Origin: an uncultured Ruminococcus sp.
GTDB taxonomy: Bacteria > Bacillota > Clostridia > Oscillospirales > Ruminococcaceae
DNA: 64,000 nt
Reading direction: 5' to 3'
Assembly (NCBI GenBank): GCA_900318825.1
Contig: ONMB01000001.1
Span: forward strand, 62,001 to 126,000
Shown: in pieces, positions 7,666-14,830 of the stretch
Layout: the number at the start of each line of letters is the position of its first letter
How positions within the stretch are numbered: position 1 is the stretch's first letter
Program-made: the position numbers and the translations under genes
The notes under the pieces: model-generated
Seen by the model: the letters and a program-made list of their open reading frames with translations, nothing else
Databases searched by the model: none
What the model was told of the DNA's origin: nothing

Positions 7666-9009
7666 ATGGTTGAGCTTGAAATCGGTCAGGAAGTCGAAAT
7701 GGAATACGGCGGCAGCGCCAAGGTTTTAAGCGTTATCGGCAGCGGCGGTCAGGGTATCGTTTATCTCGTAAGATTCAACGGTATGAAATGGGCGCTCAAA
7801 TGGTACGATATCGACAAGATGAAAAAACCTAAAGAGTTCCGTAAGAACCTGCAGAATAACATAAGTGACGGTCCCCCCAGCAACAAGTTCCTCTGGCCAA
7901 AATACCTCACCAAGGAAACAGAGGACGGCACGTTCGGCTACATAATGGACCTCAAGCCGGACGGCTTCGATTCATTCGTTGATATACTCAATACCTATAA
8001 ACTGGAAATAGACCCGCTCACAGGTCACGCTGTAAAGAGACCGGTCAAATTTACCAGCCTCAATGCTATGGTAACAGCTGTTATCAACATTGTAAACGCT
8101 TTCCGTCAGCTCCACCGTTCCGGTAAGAGCTACCAGGACCTTAACGACGGAGGCTTCTTCATCAATGTGAACACCGGCGCTGTTCTCGTCTGTGACTGCG
8201 ATAACATCGCCCCTGACGGCAGCAACTTCGGTATCGGCGGTAAGCCCGGATATATGGCCCCCGAGGTCGTAAGAGGCATCGCTCAGCCGAACGTTCAGAC
8301 TGATAAGTATTCGCTCGCAGTCGTCCTCTTCAAGCTCCTCTTCAGAGGCGATCCTATGGAGGGCGAAAAGGTCGTTAAGGACGTCTGCCTCACAGAATCC
8401 TCAGAACTCAAGCACTACGGTCAGAACGCCGTTTTCGTATACGATCCCAACGACGCTTCAAACCGCCCTGTAAGAGGTATCCACGACAACGTTATCAAGT
8501 TCTGGAGGATCTACCCCGATTACATCAAGGACGCTTTCATACGCTCCTTTACCACCGGTATCAGCGAGCCCACAAAGCGTATCATAGAAAATGAATGGCA
8601 GAAGCTCTTCATCCGCCTCAGATCTGAGATCATCATGTGCGGCTGCGGCAGAACGAACTTCTCTTCAATGTTCGTAAAGCCCAACGAAAAGACCTTCAAG
8701 TGCCCCAAGTGCGGTATGGAATTCGCTTCGCTCGGTTTCAGCGACAGAGATTACCGTATGCCGCTTTACCTCGGATGCCGTTTCTATGAATGCGAGATCA
8801 GTGCAGATTCAGATGACTTCACTAAGATCGCCGGCGAGCTCGTCGAAAACAAGCTCAAGCCCGGAGTCCTCGGCATCAAAAACTGCTCCGAAAGAAATTG
8901 GAAGGCTAAAATGCCGGACGGCGTTTTTTACGACATAGCACCGGGAAAAGGTTTCCCTATCTGGCAAGGTCTTGAAATAGACTTTGGCGAGATCAAAGCA
9001 CAGATATAA
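7666..9009 (+). CDS. Atypical protein kinase with C-terminal zinc ribbon (TerY-P type)
   Basis: The protein has 447 residues. The kinase fold spans about 15-310: glycine loop G-S-G-G-Q-G near 28, the ATP lysine in W-A-L-K-W near 44, catalytic segment Y-Q-D-L-N-D-G-G near 160, and D-C-D-N in place of DFG near 184, then G-Y-M-A-P-E. The HRD and DFG changes match the kinases found with TerY VWA proteins and PP2C phosphatases. The catalytic Asp residues remain but the usual Lys and Asn of HRDxKxxN do not, so activity should not be assumed. A zinc ribbon (CGC...CPKC, about 325-350) and a C-terminal beta-rich part follow. It is cytosolic; its likely substrate is the VWA or repeat protein downstream. 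Confidence 0.85.
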   Translation: MVELEIGQEVEMEYGGSAKVLSVIGSGGQGIVYLVRFNGMKWALKWYDIDKMKKPKEFRKNLQNNISDGPPSNKFLWPKYLTKETEDGTFGYIMDLKPDGFDSFVDILNTYKLEIDPLTGHAVKRPVKFTSLNAMVTAVINIVNAFRQLHRSGKSYQDLNDGGFFINVNTGAVLVCDCDNIAPDGSNFGIGGKPGYMAPEVVRGIAQPNVQTDKYSLAVVLFKLLFRGDPMEGEKVVKDVCLTESSELKHYGQNAVFVYDPNDASNRPVRGIHDNVIKFWRIYPDYIKDAFIRSFTTGISEPTKRIIENEWQKLFIRLRSEIIMCGCGRTNFSSMFVKPNEKTFKCPKCGMEFASLGFSDRDYRMPLYLGCRFYECEISADSDDFTKIAGELVENKLKPGVLGIKNCSERNWKAKMPDGVFYDIAPGKGFPIWQGLEIDFGEIKAQI

Positions 9010-9059
9010 ACCGCTGTTCCTATTTGCAAACAGCAGGATCGAAAGGATGTATGTTAATT

Positions 9060-9923
9060 ATGAGCAATGAGAATATGACTGAGCCCGTAGTAAATGAGAA
9101 TACTTCAGGTCTCGACGATTTCGAGCCCGCAGCTGCTGAGAATACAGCTGCTGCTGCAAGCGCTCTCGATTTCGACGACGATCCCCTTAGTGCTACCGGC
9201 GTTTCAAGAAAAAGCCTCGTTATCTTCTTCCTGATCGACACTTCAGGAAGTATGAAAGGCAAGAAAATGGGTGAGCTCAATACCGTTATGGAAGAGCTTA
9301 TCCCCGAGATCCGCAGAGTCGGCGAAGCTGATACAGAAGTTAAAGTCGCTGTTCTTACCTTCTCAACAGAGGTAAGATGGATGTACTCTACTCCTATCGC
9401 TATCGAGGACTTCGAGTGGGCAAGACTCCGCGCAAGCGGCGTTACCAGCATGGGCGCTGCATTCAAGGAGCTCTCCCTCAGAATGTCCAGAAACAGCTAC
9501 CTCAATTCGCCTTCACTTTCATTCGCACCTGTTATCTTCCTCATGACTGACGGCTATCCGTCTGACGATTACAGAGAAGGCCTCAAGGAACTCCAGTCCA
9601 ACAGCTGGTATAAGTTCGGACTCAAGGCTGCTCTCGGTATCGGCGATGAGGCTAACGATGACGTTCTCGCTGAATTCACAGGCAGCAAGGATACCGTTGT
9701 TCACGCTTATTCAGGTACCCAGCTCGCTCAGATGATCAAGATCATCGCTGTTACTTCCGCTCAGATCGGCAGTAAGTCTATGACTCTCTCCGACGACAGC
9801 GGTCATGAGCTCGGCGAAGAGGACGTTTTCTCCGCTAAGCAGAAACTCCTCGGTCAGCAGATCCAGGAGCTCGTAAGCAATAAAGTTGAAGACAACGATG
9901 TTCCTTTCGATACAGGTTGGTAA
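9060..9923 (+). CDS. TerY-like von Willebrand factor A (VWA) domain protein
   Basis: The protein has 287 residues from the chosen ATG. An acidic, Ala/Asn-rich N-terminus of about 40 residues precedes a VWA domain with a full MIDAS signature (D-T-S-G-S-M), a threonine in G-V-T-S-M-G and the final Asp in M-T-D-G-Y. It therefore probably binds a divalent metal and a partner protein. TerY proteins occur with a kinase and a PP2C phosphatase in metal, phage and stress-response loci. The start could also be ATG at 9051; GAAAGGATG lies just upstream of both. It is the third gene of the operon. Confidence 0.88.
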   Translation: MSNENMTEPVVNENTSGLDDFEPAAAENTAAAASALDFDDDPLSATGVSRKSLVIFFLIDTSGSMKGKKMGELNTVMEELIPEIRRVGEADTEVKVAVLTFSTEVRWMYSTPIAIEDFEWARLRASGVTSMGAAFKELSLRMSRNSYLNSPSLSFAPVIFLMTDGYPSDDYREGLKELQSNSWYKFGLKAALGIGDEANDDVLAEFTGSKDTVVHAYSGTQLAQMIKIIAVTSAQIGSKSMTLSDDSGHELGEEDVFSAKQKLLGQQIQELVSNKVEDNDVPFDTGW

Positions 9924-9970
9924 TGCAAGAGCAATTTTTCAGAACTAATCGGAAGGAGGACTGAGTTTCT

Positions 9971-10888
9971 ATGTTCAACGGCTTCAGCCACTCGGTCAAA
10001 GGTGCAAGCCATGAGAAAACCGGTCTCGTCTGCCAGGACAGCTCAGCATATAAGGTCACTGACAAATATGCTGTCGCAGTAGTCGCAGACGGTCATGGCA
10101 GCAAAAAACATTTCAGGAGCAATATGGGCTCTAAATTCGCTGTCGAAGCAACTATCGAAGCTATCGACACTTTCTTCGGGGACTACGACCAGTTTGTAAG
10201 TAATTTCCCTAAGAACCACAGAATGATAATCAGAAATATCCAAAAACAAGCTATATACAACTGGAACCGCAAAGTTAGAGAACACGTTGAAGCCAATCCC
10301 ACTACTGATGAGGAAAAAAGTAAGTTCACAGAAGAAGAATTCGCTGCTATCCCGCAGGAATCCTACTACGGTACTACCCTCATCGCAGGCGTTGCCGCTA
10401 AGGACTTTACCTTTGGTCTCCAGATAGGTGACGGTACGCTCGTTGCCCTCTTCGATGACGGTGAAGCTGTTATGCCTATGGAGTATAATGAAGCTGCTCC
10501 TGCAAACGTTACAGCTTCGATGTGCAACTCGAATGCAGCCTCTATGTTCAGCGGCTTCTACGTTGAAAACAAGAAACTCATAGCTATGTACGCCTCCACC
10601 GACGGTCTCTATACCTCATTCGGAAGCGAAAATGATTTTCTCGATTACCACACTATCATAACAAGTCAGCTCTCGAACCTCGAGAACTTCAAGTCAGTTA
10701 TCATCAATAACCTCACCAAACGCTCACACTTCGGCACAGAGGACGATATTTCCCTCTCCTGCGTGTACGATACGGATATGATCGCTGATAATATGGATCT
10801 TATCCTCTCCAAGGTCGAGGAAAACAAGAAGCGCGCTGCCGAGAGAAAGGCTGCACTTCTCACTAAAAAGATCGATAACTTTGAATGA
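9971..10888 (+). CDS. PP2C-type Ser/Thr protein phosphatase
   Basis: The protein has 305 residues. The N-terminal D-S-S-A-Y-K and A-D-G-H-G-S motifs supply the metal-binding aspartates of PP2C; G-D-G-T-L near 155 and S-T-D-G-L near 215 are further metal-site motifs, and the end has D-D-I-S. All key acidic positions look present, so it is probably active and opposes the kinase two genes upstream. The C-terminus ends in a Lys/Arg-rich helix. Ribosome site GGAAGGAGG lies 10 bases upstream of the ATG. Confidence 0.88.
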   Translation: MFNGFSHSVKGASHEKTGLVCQDSSAYKVTDKYAVAVVADGHGSKKHFRSNMGSKFAVEATIEAIDTFFGDYDQFVSNFPKNHRMIIRNIQKQAIYNWNRKVREHVEANPTTDEEKSKFTEEEFAAIPQESYYGTTLIAGVAAKDFTFGLQIGDGTLVALFDDGEAVMPMEYNEAAPANVTASMCNSNAASMFSGFYVENKKLIAMYASTDGLYTSFGSENDFLDYHTIITSQLSNLENFKSVIINNLTKRSHFGTEDDISLSCVYDTDMIADNMDLILSKVEENKKRAAERKAALLTKKIDNFE

Positions 10889-10997
10889 TCTGTGTCCAGA
10901 ACGGCTGAATGCCGTTGCAATACCTGCATACGCCTGTATTAGGCACTTTCCGGCGTGCGCAGGATAAATATAACGAAAGGGAAAAGTGGTGTTTGCT

Positions 10998-12230
10998 ATG
11001 GAAATTAGCGCTTTCTACAATACTGCAAAAAATTTCGCAGACAAGATCAAATCCGAAAAACCGGAATATGTTTCCGATCCCGACGCCTGTCTCTGCCTGA
11101 TCGTTGCCGATACAGAGGAGATCTTCTCCGGTATCACTACGATCGGTATCAATGAAGACGGCGATGTCGTTACTATACCGGCTGATACTATCGCCGTTAT
11201 GTCTCTTCTCGCAAACGGCAAAGCTAAGGCTCGTCAGATGATAAATATCACCTTCGATGACCACAGCTTCTTCGAGCCAAGTCAGACAAGTATCGACCTT
11301 CTCGTAAAGTCAGGTGCTGAAAACAGCAGCTGTCAGGTCGTTACCTCCCCCGAGGAATCCGCTACCGCTGCAAGTATGTCCAGCACAACTCCTGACTTCA
11401 TCAGCGGCTTTGACGGAGCTGCTGCTCCTTCACTCGGCGCTCCTGCCGATTTCTCAGCAGGCTTTGACGTTGACGAATCCAATCCCTTTGCAGCTCCCGG
11501 CGGAGACAAAGCTGAGGCTCAGAACGCTCAGCAGAACGGCAATGATCCCAAGTTTCTCTATGAGTCAGCTGCCGAAGCTCAGCAGAAGGGCGCAAGCGGC
11601 TTTATGAGCCAGCAGAGCGGTTATCCTCAGCAGGCTGGCTATCCTCAGCAGAGCGGTTACCCACAGCAGAGCGGCTATCCCCAGCAGAGCGGTTATCCGC
11701 AGCAAGGCGGTTATCCCCAGCAGGGCGGTTATCCTCAGCAGGGCGGCTACCCCCAGCAGGGCGGTTATCCTCAGCAGGGCGGCTACCCCCAGCAGGGCGT
11801 TTATCCTCAGCAGGGCGGCTATCCCCAGCAGGGCGGTTACCCCCAGCCTAATCCCTACATGGGTGTCGGCGGCCACACCAATTCAATTTATCAGAACAAT
11901 ATGAACGCTGCTCCTTATCGCCCGGGTGCATACGGAAGCCAGTCTGTTCATTCAGTTCATGTAGGCGGTGCAGCTCCTATGCGCAGCAACTACCAGCAGA
12001 GCAGCGTTATGCTCTCAAAGTCGAGCGGCGGAGCTTTCAAGAAACGCCTCAACAGCTTCCTTGACGACGACGATGCTCAGGTAGACGCAGAAACAGCAGA
12101 GATCGCTGCAAATGCTGCTACTGCCGGCGAGACAAGCCTCGAAGACGGTCCTATGTCCAAGAACGATATGCTCAAACAGGCTAAGGACAGAAAAAAGATC
12201 GCTAAGGCTAACCTCAAGAATAAACTTTGA
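10998..12230 (+). CDS. Repeat protein with N-terminal deaminase-like domain and YPQQ repeats
   Basis: The protein has about 410 residues. Residues 1-110 form a compact alpha/beta domain whose order ([16 protein letters not shown], then P-A-D-T-I-A-V-M) recalls a cytidine-deaminase fold without its zinc ligands; this likeness is tentative. An Ala/Ser-rich linker leads to 13 six-residue G-Y-P-Q-Q-G/S units, then a basic, Lys-rich helical C-terminus. It is the last gene of the kinase/VWA/PP2C operon, so it may be the scaffold or phosphorylation target. GTG codons at 10986 and 10989 lie closer to the GAAAGGG ribosome site and are alternative starts. Confidence 0.75.
   Translation: MEISAFYNTAKNFADKIKSEKPEYVSDPDACLCLIVADTEEIFSGITTIGINEDGDVVTIPADTIAVMSLLANGKAKARQMINITFDDHSFFEPSQTSIDLLVKSGAENSSCQVVTSPEESATAASMSSTTPDFISGFDGAAAPSLGAPADFSAGFDVDESNPFAAPGGDKAEAQNAQQNGNDPKFLYESAAEAQQKGASGFMSQQSGYPQQAGYPQQSGYPQQSGYPQQSGYPQQGGYPQQGGYPQQGGYPQQGGYPQQGGYPQQGVYPQQGGYPQQGGYPQPNPYMGVGGHTNSIYQNNMNAAPYRPGAYGSQSVHSVHVGGAAPMRSNYQQSSVMLSKSSGGAFKKRLNSFLDDDDAQVDAETAEIAANAATAGETSLEDGPMSKNDMLKQAKDRKKIAKANLKNKL
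11619..11852 (+). repeat. Tandem 18-bp repeats coding for GYPQQG units (13 copies)
   Basis: Thirteen in-frame 18-base units encode G-Y-P-Q-Q-X, where X is A once, S three times, mostly G, and N in the last; one unit starts with V. Synonymous differences (TAT/TAC, CCT/CCC/CCA/CCG) show some age. Expansion by slippage or recombination is expected. Confidence 0.95.
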
Positions 12231-12240
12231 TCAAATCTGA

Positions 12241-12282
12241 ATATGTGTTTCTCACTCAAAACCTGAGAAACACATATTTTTC
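12241..12282 (+). terminator. Strong terminator of the TerY-P-like operon
   Basis: A perfect 14-bp stem (ATATGTGTTTCTCA and its complement, loop 9) is followed by TTTTT. It starts 10 bases after the stop at 12230. Confidence 0.95.
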
Positions 12283-12380
12283 CAGAAAGCGCCGGTATAT
12301 GAGTTTTGCCCAAACACCTGCGCTTTTTACAGGCGATTATTCACATTTATTGCAAAAATGTCTTTTTCGACACTTCTCTA

Positions 12381-12409
12381 TTGCATTTTAATTTTCAATG
12401 TGTTATAAT
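12381..12409 (+). promoter_or_regulatory. sigma-70-type promoter for the 176-aa membrane protein
   Basis: TTGCAT and TATAAT are 17 bases apart, with TG two bases before the -10 box. The ATG is about 100 bases downstream. Confidence 0.75.
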
Positions 12410-12511
12410 TATTTTGTAGGACTATGTTTATTTGATCACTACAATATTCGACTTGTATTATAGAATTATGTTAGCTCTGTAAATATTTACAATGTCAAGG
12501 AAGGGATATTT

Positions 12512-13042
12512 ATGACTTATTTGCTTAATATTGATGAGGCTATCGACAGAAAATTTCTCGTGACAAAATCTATAAAAGGACAGGCAGAGGCTGGTACTAT
12601 CATCCACGTTATGGACGCCGAAAAAGAAAAGTCAGACCTTCTCGTGACTTACCGTGTTGCCCGTTTTAACGGAAAATTCCACGATTATCAGGACTATAAC
12701 GTTAAATTCGACGATATAAATCAGTTCTGCAAATGGGCTCAGCCTGATAACTTCATCGCAAGAAATTATGAGAGCTTCAGCATCAAAGACATTCAGCACT
12801 ACATCAAGGTAAAGAACAGAACAGTCGCTTCTTTCTGCCTGCCGCTCATCATCGTTCTGGCAGCTATTATATGGGCAGTTGCTTTTCTTGCTCTCAGCGG
12901 CGTTCTCAGATTTATTGTTGGCGGTGCTCTCACAGTCGTTGCTATCGTATTTGTATTCGCTCAGTTCAGATCTCAGAAAAAGAAGGAGAAAATGCGAATG
13001 TACAAAAAGATCAGTTCCGGCTGGGGCGTTGTTATCAATTAG
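12512..13042 (+). CDS. Membrane protein of unknown function, 176 aa
   Basis: A soluble N-terminal domain of about 105 residues precedes two membrane helices (about 108-128 and 131-150) and a short basic tail. The family is not recognised. It has its own promoter and terminator and follows the TerY-P-like operon; whether it belongs to that system is unknown. Ribosome site AAGGAAGGG lies 7 bases from the ATG. Confidence 0.8.
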   Translation: MTYLLNIDEAIDRKFLVTKSIKGQAEAGTIIHVMDAEKEKSDLLVTYRVARFNGKFHDYQDYNVKFDDINQFCKWAQPDNFIARNYESFSIKDIQHYIKVKNRTVASFCLPLIIVLAAIIWAVAFLALSGVLRFIVGGALTVVAIVFVFAQFRSQKKKEKMRMYKKISSGWGVVIN

Positions 13043-13050
13043 TCTTTTAG

Positions 13051-13084
13051 GTCACACAGGCTCAGACTTGTGTGACTTTTTTGT
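13051..13084 (+). terminator. Terminator between the membrane protein and MATE genes
   Basis: Stem GTCACACA(GG)/(CT)TGTGTGAC with a T-rich tail (TTTTTTGTTT). Only 17 bases separate it from the MATE start, leaving no room for a promoter, so it may act as a partial terminator or attenuator for the exporter. Confidence 0.85.
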
Positions 13085-13101
13085 TTCCCGAAAGGAGTTC
13101 T

Positions 13102-14505
13102 ATGCTCAAGGCATTCAGAAATAAATACATCGGCGACCGCGCCTTCTATTCATCAGTGCTGCGTATGGTCGTACCGATGATCCTCCAGATGCTCGTCACC
13201 AACTTCGTCAGTATGATCGACAATATCATGGTCGGTCAGATCGGTACGGAGCAGATGAATGGCGTCTCTATCGTAAACCAGTTCATTTTCGTGTTCAATA
13301 TCACCATTTTTGGTGCAGTATCCGGTCCGGGCATATTCGGCTCGCAGTTCTTCGGCAAGGGCGACTATGAGGGACAGAAACAGACCGTCCGATTCCGACT
13401 GCTCATATGTGCGGCAATTATCACCGTAGGAGCCGCTCTGTTCGGTATCTTCGACAGTCAGCTCATCTCACTCTTCATCAGCGATGACGACTCACCCGAA
13501 AAGATCTCCGCTACACTCCACTACGGAAAACAGTACATGGCAATTATGCTCGTAGGACTTGTCCCCTTCGGTATCGGTCAGGCTTATTCGAGCGTTGTCC
13601 GTGAGTGCGGCGAGACCAAGATACCTATGATCGCCGCCTTTTCAGCCGTTGGTATCAATCTCCTGCTGGACTACGGCCTTATCTTCGGCAAGCTCGGTAT
13701 GCCTGAGCTCGGCGTGCGCGGTGCAGCTATCGCAACTGTTGCCGCAAAATTCATCGAAGCCGGCGTCACTATGATCTGGGCTCACACCCACCCTCAGCGC
13801 AACAAGTACATCATCGGGCTCTATAAGTGCTTCCATATCTCACGCGACCTCGCCCAGAAGATAACTATAAAGGGACTCCCCCTCATGTTCAACGAGTTCC
13901 TGTGGGCTGCCGGAATGTCACTCATCGCGCAGAGCTATTCCGTCCGCGGGCTCGACGTCGTTGCCGCAAGGAACATCTCAAGCACCATCACGAACCTCTT
14001 TGGTGCGGTATATATCCAGCTCGGCGCTTGTATCGCCATTATCGTCGGTATGAGACTCGGTGCGAACAAGCTCAAGGAGGCGCGTGACCTCGACAATAAA
14101 ATGCTCTTCTTCGCAGTCGCCGCCGCAGTAGCGGTCTCGATATGCGTTATACCGCTCGCTGCATTCTTCCCGCGCCTGTACAACACAGAAGCCGGGATAC
14201 GTTCCCTCGCTTCGTATATGATACTCATACAGGCTGCCGCGATCCCCCTGTGGTCATACACCAACGCCTGCTACTTCACGCTCAGAAGCGGCGGCAAGAC
14301 CGGTATAACCTTTCTGTTTGACTTTGGCTTCACATGGTTCCTGATGATACCTCTGGCGTTCGCACTCGTACACCTTACCTCACTGAGTATCTACGTCATC
14401 TTTGCCGTCGTTACCATGTCGGAGGTCGTTAAGGTAGTAATAGGCTATTTTATGGTACGCAGCGATGTCTGGATAAACAACATCGTCAATAATATCAAGG
14501 AATGA
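13102..14505 (+). CDS. MATE-family efflux transporter
   Basis: The protein has 467 residues and about 12 membrane helices. The N-terminal half carries the MATE pattern (P-M-I-L-Q-M-L-V-T-N-F-V-S-M-I-D-N-I-M-V-G, then G-T-E-Q-M-N-G) and G-C-E-T-like R-E-C-G-E-T-K-I-P loops. MATE proteins export drugs or metabolites using Na+ or H+. The ATG at 13102 follows GAAAGGAG by 5 bases; the longer in-frame start lies inside the upstream terminator. No dedicated promoter is seen. Confidence 0.92.
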   Translation: MLKAFRNKYIGDRAFYSSVLRMVVPMILQMLVTNFVSMIDNIMVGQIGTEQMNGVSIVNQFIFVFNITIFGAVSGPGIFGSQFFGKGDYEGQKQTVRFRLLICAAIITVGAALFGIFDSQLISLFISDDDSPEKISATLHYGKQYMAIMLVGLVPFGIGQAYSSVVRECGETKIPMIAAFSAVGINLLLDYGLIFGKLGMPELGVRGAAIATVAAKFIEAGVTMIWAHTHPQRNKYIIGLYKCFHISRDLAQKITIKGLPLMFNEFLWAAGMSLIAQSYSVRGLDVVAARNISSTITNLFGAVYIQLGACIAIIVGMRLGANKLKEARDLDNKMLFFAVAAAVAVSICVIPLAAFFPRLYNTEAGIRSLASYMILIQAAAIPLWSYTNACYFTLRSGGKTGITFLFDFGFTWFLMIPLAFALVHLTSLSIYVIFAVVTMSEVVKVVIGYFMVRSDVWINNIVNNIKE

Positions 14506-14535
14506 AATTCTGCGTCGTGTCACAGCATCAGCACA

Positions 14536-14591
14536 GAGCCTGTGCGCCCAACCACGTTGGGGCTCGCAGGCTCGCTTTCTTTTTTTTCAGA
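14536..14591 (+). terminator. Terminator of the MATE gene
   Basis: Arms GAGCCTG/CAGGCTC (14536-14573) enclose a second small stem and are followed by a run of T residues (14584-14591). Confidence 0.8.
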
Positions 14592-14647
14592 CAGCTTAAT
14601 CTGCTTTCGCTCACAGAAGTATATCTAAATTGTAACACATACACATA

Positions 14648-14673
14648 CAAAAAAGAGCGGACAATGTCCGCTC
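14648..14673 (-). terminator. Terminator of the feo operon
   Basis: An 8-bp perfect stem GAGCGGAC/GTCCGCTC with a 3-base loop is followed by seven T residues on the minus strand, 18 bases after the Cys-rich gene's stop. Confidence 0.92.
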
Positions 14674-14691
14674 TTTCCTGCTTTATATGTA

Positions 14692-14829
14692 TTACCTCTT
14701 ACAGCCTTGGCAGCTGCTGCAATTCCCGCAGCAGCTTTTTCCGTTTTTACGGTCGCTGACACATTTCCGGACAGCCGCACCGACTCCGGCAGCTATCAGC
14801 GTAAGAAGCACAATGTCCAAGATACCCAT
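14692..14829 (-). CDS. FeoB-associated Cys-rich membrane protein
   Basis: The protein has 45 residues: one membrane helix (about 4-21), a basic stretch, then a Cys-rich tail with C-C-G-N-C-S-S-C-Q-G-C. This is the FeoB-associated small protein common in Clostridia (FeoB_associated family), thought to assist ferrous iron uptake. The start at 14829 lies one base after the feoB stop codon (TGATATGG), so translation is coupled. Confidence 0.9.
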   Translation of the reverse strand: MGILDIVLLTLIAAGVGAAVRKCVSDRKNGKSCCGNCSSCQGCKR

Positions 14830-14830
14830 A

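Noticed and set aside
11619..11852. CRISPR-like periodic array
   Set aside because: The 18-bp units have no spacers and are translated in frame; no cas genes are present.
11565..11876. Minus-strand open frame of Leu/Ala/Ile repeats
   Set aside because: It is the complement of the YPQQ repeat codons, not an independent gene.
14502..14759. Plus-strand open frame after the MATE gene
   Set aside because: It covers two terminators and the antisense of the FeoB-associated Cys-rich gene.
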